From assembly GCA_026389955.1 (NCBI GenBank), contig JAPLGY010000056.1:1-7381 (forward strand): a stretch of DNA of 7,381 bases. Direction: 5' to 3'. The translations under genes and the position numbers were made by a program. Below the pieces are notes generated by a model. The model was not told where the DNA came from, made no database searches, and was given only the letters and a program-made list of their open reading frames with translations. Source of the DNA: Caldilinea sp. Its GTDB lineage: Bacteria; Chloroflexota; Anaerolineae; Caldilineales; Caldilineaceae. Shown here one piece after another: positions 5,904 through 7,381 of the stretch; within the stretch, counting starts at the first letter, position 1; the number at the start of each line of letters is the position of its first letter.

Positions 5904-6854
5904 ATGAATAATCGAGATCTTTTTATGCTTGACTACCGTTCCTATGAATTCGGCTCATCATCGATTATTCATGCAGATTGCTTTGAATGGATGGGAAGAA
6001 TTCCAAAGGGTAGCTTTCATGCTATTGTTACCGATCCACCCTATGGGGTTAAAGAATATGATTTTGATCAGATAGAGAAGCGTGCAAATGGTAATGGTGG
6101 TATTTGGAGGATTCCTCCTTCATTTGATGGCAGTAATCGAGCACCGCTACCAAGATTTACGGCGCTTAATCAGAAAGAGCGCAAAACACTCTATCGCTTC
6201 TTCCTAGAATGGGGTAAACTTTCAGAACGAGTTCTGTTGCCAGGTGGTCATATTTTCATCGCTTGTAATGCTTTTCTTTCGCAGTTGGTCTTTTCTGCGT
6301 TAATCGATAGCGGCTTGGAGTTCCGTGGTGAACTGATTCGGCTAGTACGTACTTTTCGAGGGGGGGATCGCCCAAAGAATGCCGAAGACGAATTTCCAGG
6401 AGTATGCTCATTACCTCGAAGTTGTTATGAGCCTTGGGGAATTTTCAGAAAACCCTTACCTCCAGGCATGAAAGTAAGCGATTGTCTTCGTACATATGGC
6501 ACTGGCGGTCTGAGAAGAATTAGTCTAGATCAACCATTTGCTGATGTCATTATGAGTGAGCGAACACCACGTCGTGAGCGTGATGTTGTGGATCATCCCA
6601 GCCTCAAACCTCAGTCCTTTCTCCGACAGATAGTTCGTGCGGCTTTACCACTAGGTGTTGGAACTGTGCTTGATCCATTTATGGGATCTGGCTCCAGCGT
6701 TGCAGCAGCAGAAGCCCAAGGAATTAGTAGTATTGGTGTTGAGCGTTTTGTTGATTACTTTGAAATGAGTCAGCAAGCAATTCCGAAACTTGCTCGCCTG
6801 ACTGTCGAGGCAGATACTGCCCAGATTAACCTTCTTGATCTACTCGAACCCTGA
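5904..6854 (+). CDS. Site-specific DNA methyltransferase, beta class (probably N6-adenine)
   Basis: SAM-dependent DNA methyltransferase of 316 residues. Motif IV DPPYGV is at 44-49 (catalytic DPPY). Motif X-type HPSLKP is at 231-236 and motif I DPFMGSGSS at 257-265, followed by IGVE (277-280), whose acidic residue binds SAM. The order IV, variable region, X, I defines the beta class (DNA methylase N4/N6 family). DPPY rather than SPPY favours N6-adenine over N4-cytosine. Residues about 145-225, between the conserved blocks, would contain the target recognition domain and include RGGDRPKNAEDEF and CYEPWGIFRKPL. The ATG at 5904 is 4 nt after an AGGTG that overlaps the upstream stop. It probably protects host sites from the converging putative nuclease and shares its operon with the Phd-like gene. 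The recognition sequence cannot be read from the sequence. The ORF is intact. Its 3' end overlaps the - strand gene by 15 bp. Confidence 0.93.
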   Translation: MNNRDLFMLDYRSYEFGSSSIIHADCFEWMGRIPKGSFHAIVTDPPYGVKEYDFDQIEKRANGNGGIWRIPPSFDGSNRAPLPRFTALNQKERKTLYRFFLEWGKLSERVLLPGGHIFIACNAFLSQLVFSALIDSGLEFRGELIRLVRTFRGGDRPKNAEDEFPGVCSLPRSCYEPWGIFRKPLPPGMKVSDCLRTYGTGGLRRISLDQPFADVIMSERTPRRERDVVDHPSLKPQSFLRQIVRAALPLGVGTVLDPFMGSGSSVAAAEAQGISSIGVERFVDYFEMSQQAIPKLARLTVEADTAQINLLDLLEP

Positions 6855-7277
6855 ACCTCGATAAATCCAATTTGCCATCATCTTCTGATATCCTGAATCA
6901 GTGACGCTGGCAGTGATGGTGCGGCGGCTCGTTTCCGAACGCCCTGAAAAGAGCCAATCATCCTTGGAGAGTTCGGCACCAACAACCTTTACAAATCGGA
7001 AGGGTCGCGGTGTCTCATCTTTAGGACGATTGCTGTCAAATACGAAGACCATAAGCCATACATCTTCTGGATTGTGTCCTTGCCAAGACCTCAAATATCG
7101 TGACGCTTTGATCTCGATTCCATGCGGAACATGCTGAATCGCATCATCAGGAAACATACCAGCAGGTATCAGAGCGGGGTGCCCATTGTGATATCGATTT
7201 TTTACAATAGTGACACAATATTTAGGAATCGTCGATGACATAAACTCGCCAACAAGACTGCTAAAGTTGGCTGGCAT
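6840..7277 (-). CDS. Putative PD-(D/E)XK restriction nuclease, partner of the methyltransferase
   Basis: A 145-residue soluble protein. It contains P43-D44, ten intervening residues, then E55-I-K57 in the block FPDDAIQ...GIEIKAS, with hydrophobic strands around it. This is the classical PD-(D/E)XK nuclease core with consensus spacing. Downstream, WQGHNPEDVWLMVFVFD (65-81) has a long hydrophobic strand, and SGRSETSRRTITASVT is a basic region that could touch DNA. From memory, similar unnamed proteins occur beside DNA methyltransferases, but I know no characterised member by name. Start chosen at ATG 7277, with AGAGG 8 nt upstream (7290-7286). ATG 7283 has too short a spacing, and a TTG at 7298 would add 7 residues. 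It converges on the methyltransferase with a 15-bp tail-to-tail overlap. It is small for a type II enzyme, so it may act as a dimer or be an N-terminally short variant. Cleavage activity is inferred. Confidence 0.74.
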   Translation of the reverse strand: MPANFSSLVGEFMSSTIPKYCVTIVKNRYHNGHPALIPAGMFPDDAIQHVPHGIEIKASRYLRSWQGHNPEDVWLMVFVFDSNRPKDETPRPFRFVKVVGAELSKDDWLFSGRSETSRRTITASVTDSGYQKMMANWIYRGSGFE

Positions 7278-7285
7278 AAGCATAA

Positions 7286-7290
7286 CCTCT
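7286..7290 (-). promoter_or_regulatory. Ribosome binding site deciding the nuclease start
   Basis: On the - strand, AGAGG at 7290-7286 lies 8 nt before ATG 7277 and only 2 nt before ATG 7283, so 7277 is the better start. Confidence 0.5.
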
Positions 7291-7336
7291 AGGCGCAAGA
7301 CCTTTCAAATAAGCAGCGAGGCGATTTCAATAGCAT

Positions 7337-7363
7337 ATACTTTGAGTGTCAAGAGCAAAGTAT
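7337..7363. promoter_or_regulatory. Inverted repeat with a TTGACA hexamer in its loop, upstream of the nuclease gene
   Basis: ATACTTTG (7337-7344) and CAAAGTAT (7356-7363) are perfect 8-bp inverted arms around an 11-bp spacer. The spacer contains, on the - strand, an exact TTGACA at 7352-7347, oriented toward the nuclease gene. A matching -10 is poor: TATTGA at 14 bp or TGAAAT at 17 bp. This could be an operator over the nuclease promoter, but the half-site differs from GCTAA/TTAGC upstream of the antitoxin-like gene. The rest of the 7278-7381 leader shows no gene. Confidence 0.45.
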
Positions 7364-7381
7364 TCAGTGCTAGGAGATCGC

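Noticed and set aside
6360..6366. Seven-G run in the methyltransferase gene as a possible phase-variation tract
   Set aside because: It encodes the in-frame RGGDRP stretch, and seven bases is short for phase-variable tracts. Similar runs (8 C at 241-248 in lepA and 1991-1998 in rsmA, 7 G near 1366) occur in housekeeping genes here.
6901..7137. + strand ORF of 78 codons opposite the putative nuclease gene
   Set aside because: The - strand frame carries a coherent PD-X10-EXK protein with hydrophobic strand patterns and a ribosome binding site. The + strand frame looks like its shadow and lacks a good start signal.
1..7381. CRISPR arrays, tRNA or rRNA genes, insertion sequences
   Set aside because: No regularly spaced repeats, no tRNA-like arms with TTC-type loops, no rRNA segments and no transposase ORFs or IS-type terminal repeats were seen on reading both strands.

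Overview
The window looks like a bacterial chromosome segment with two compositionally different halves. Positions 1 to about 4700 are GC-rich: bases 1-60 are 63% G+C and bases 2101-2160 are 72% by hand count. This part carries ordinary genes. From about 5580 to the end the DNA is clearly more AT-rich (42% G+C in 6001-6060) and carries what looks like a horizontally acquired DNA modification and restriction module. The lepA and rsmA sequences and the MFS style suggest Chloroflexota (Anaerolineae or Caldilineae-like), but this is inferred from remembered protein similarity and is uncertain.

Left part, + strand: the 3' five-sixths of lepA (elongation factor 4) runs off the window's left edge. 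It is followed by rsmA/ksgA (16S rRNA dimethyladenosine transferase) and an acetamidase/formamidase-family hydrolase. The spacings of 48 and 33 bp allow a single transcript. A major facilitator superfamily transporter on the - strand converges on them, with 39 bp between the stop codons.

Middle part, about 4650-5625, - strand: this is a scar. It holds a two-helix small membrane protein ORF and, 9 bp after it, the degraded 5' end of a type I restriction gene, hsdR. The hsdR remnant has an in-frame amber stop, a large internal deletion that removes the region of the nuclease active site, and a frameshift with a second deletion. The remnant's last reading frame runs in phase into the MFS gene, so a gene caller may over-extend the transporter.

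Right part, about 5587 to the end: a perfect consensus sigma-70 promoter (TTGACA, 17 bp, TATAAT) overlaps an array of GCTAA/TTAGC half-sites. It drives a Phd/YefM-family antitoxin-like gene and, 7 bp downstream, a beta-class DNA methyltransferase with DPPY. Converging on the methyltransferase and overlapping its 3' end by 15 bp is a small - strand gene whose protein has a PD-X10-EXK signature, the likely cognate restriction nuclease. No Doc- or YoeB-type toxin gene is present. The most interesting hypothesis is therefore a restriction-modification module in which a Phd-like protein is the transcriptional controller, in place of the usual C protein. It sits beside the wreck of an older type I system, so this looks like a defence locus that has turned over.
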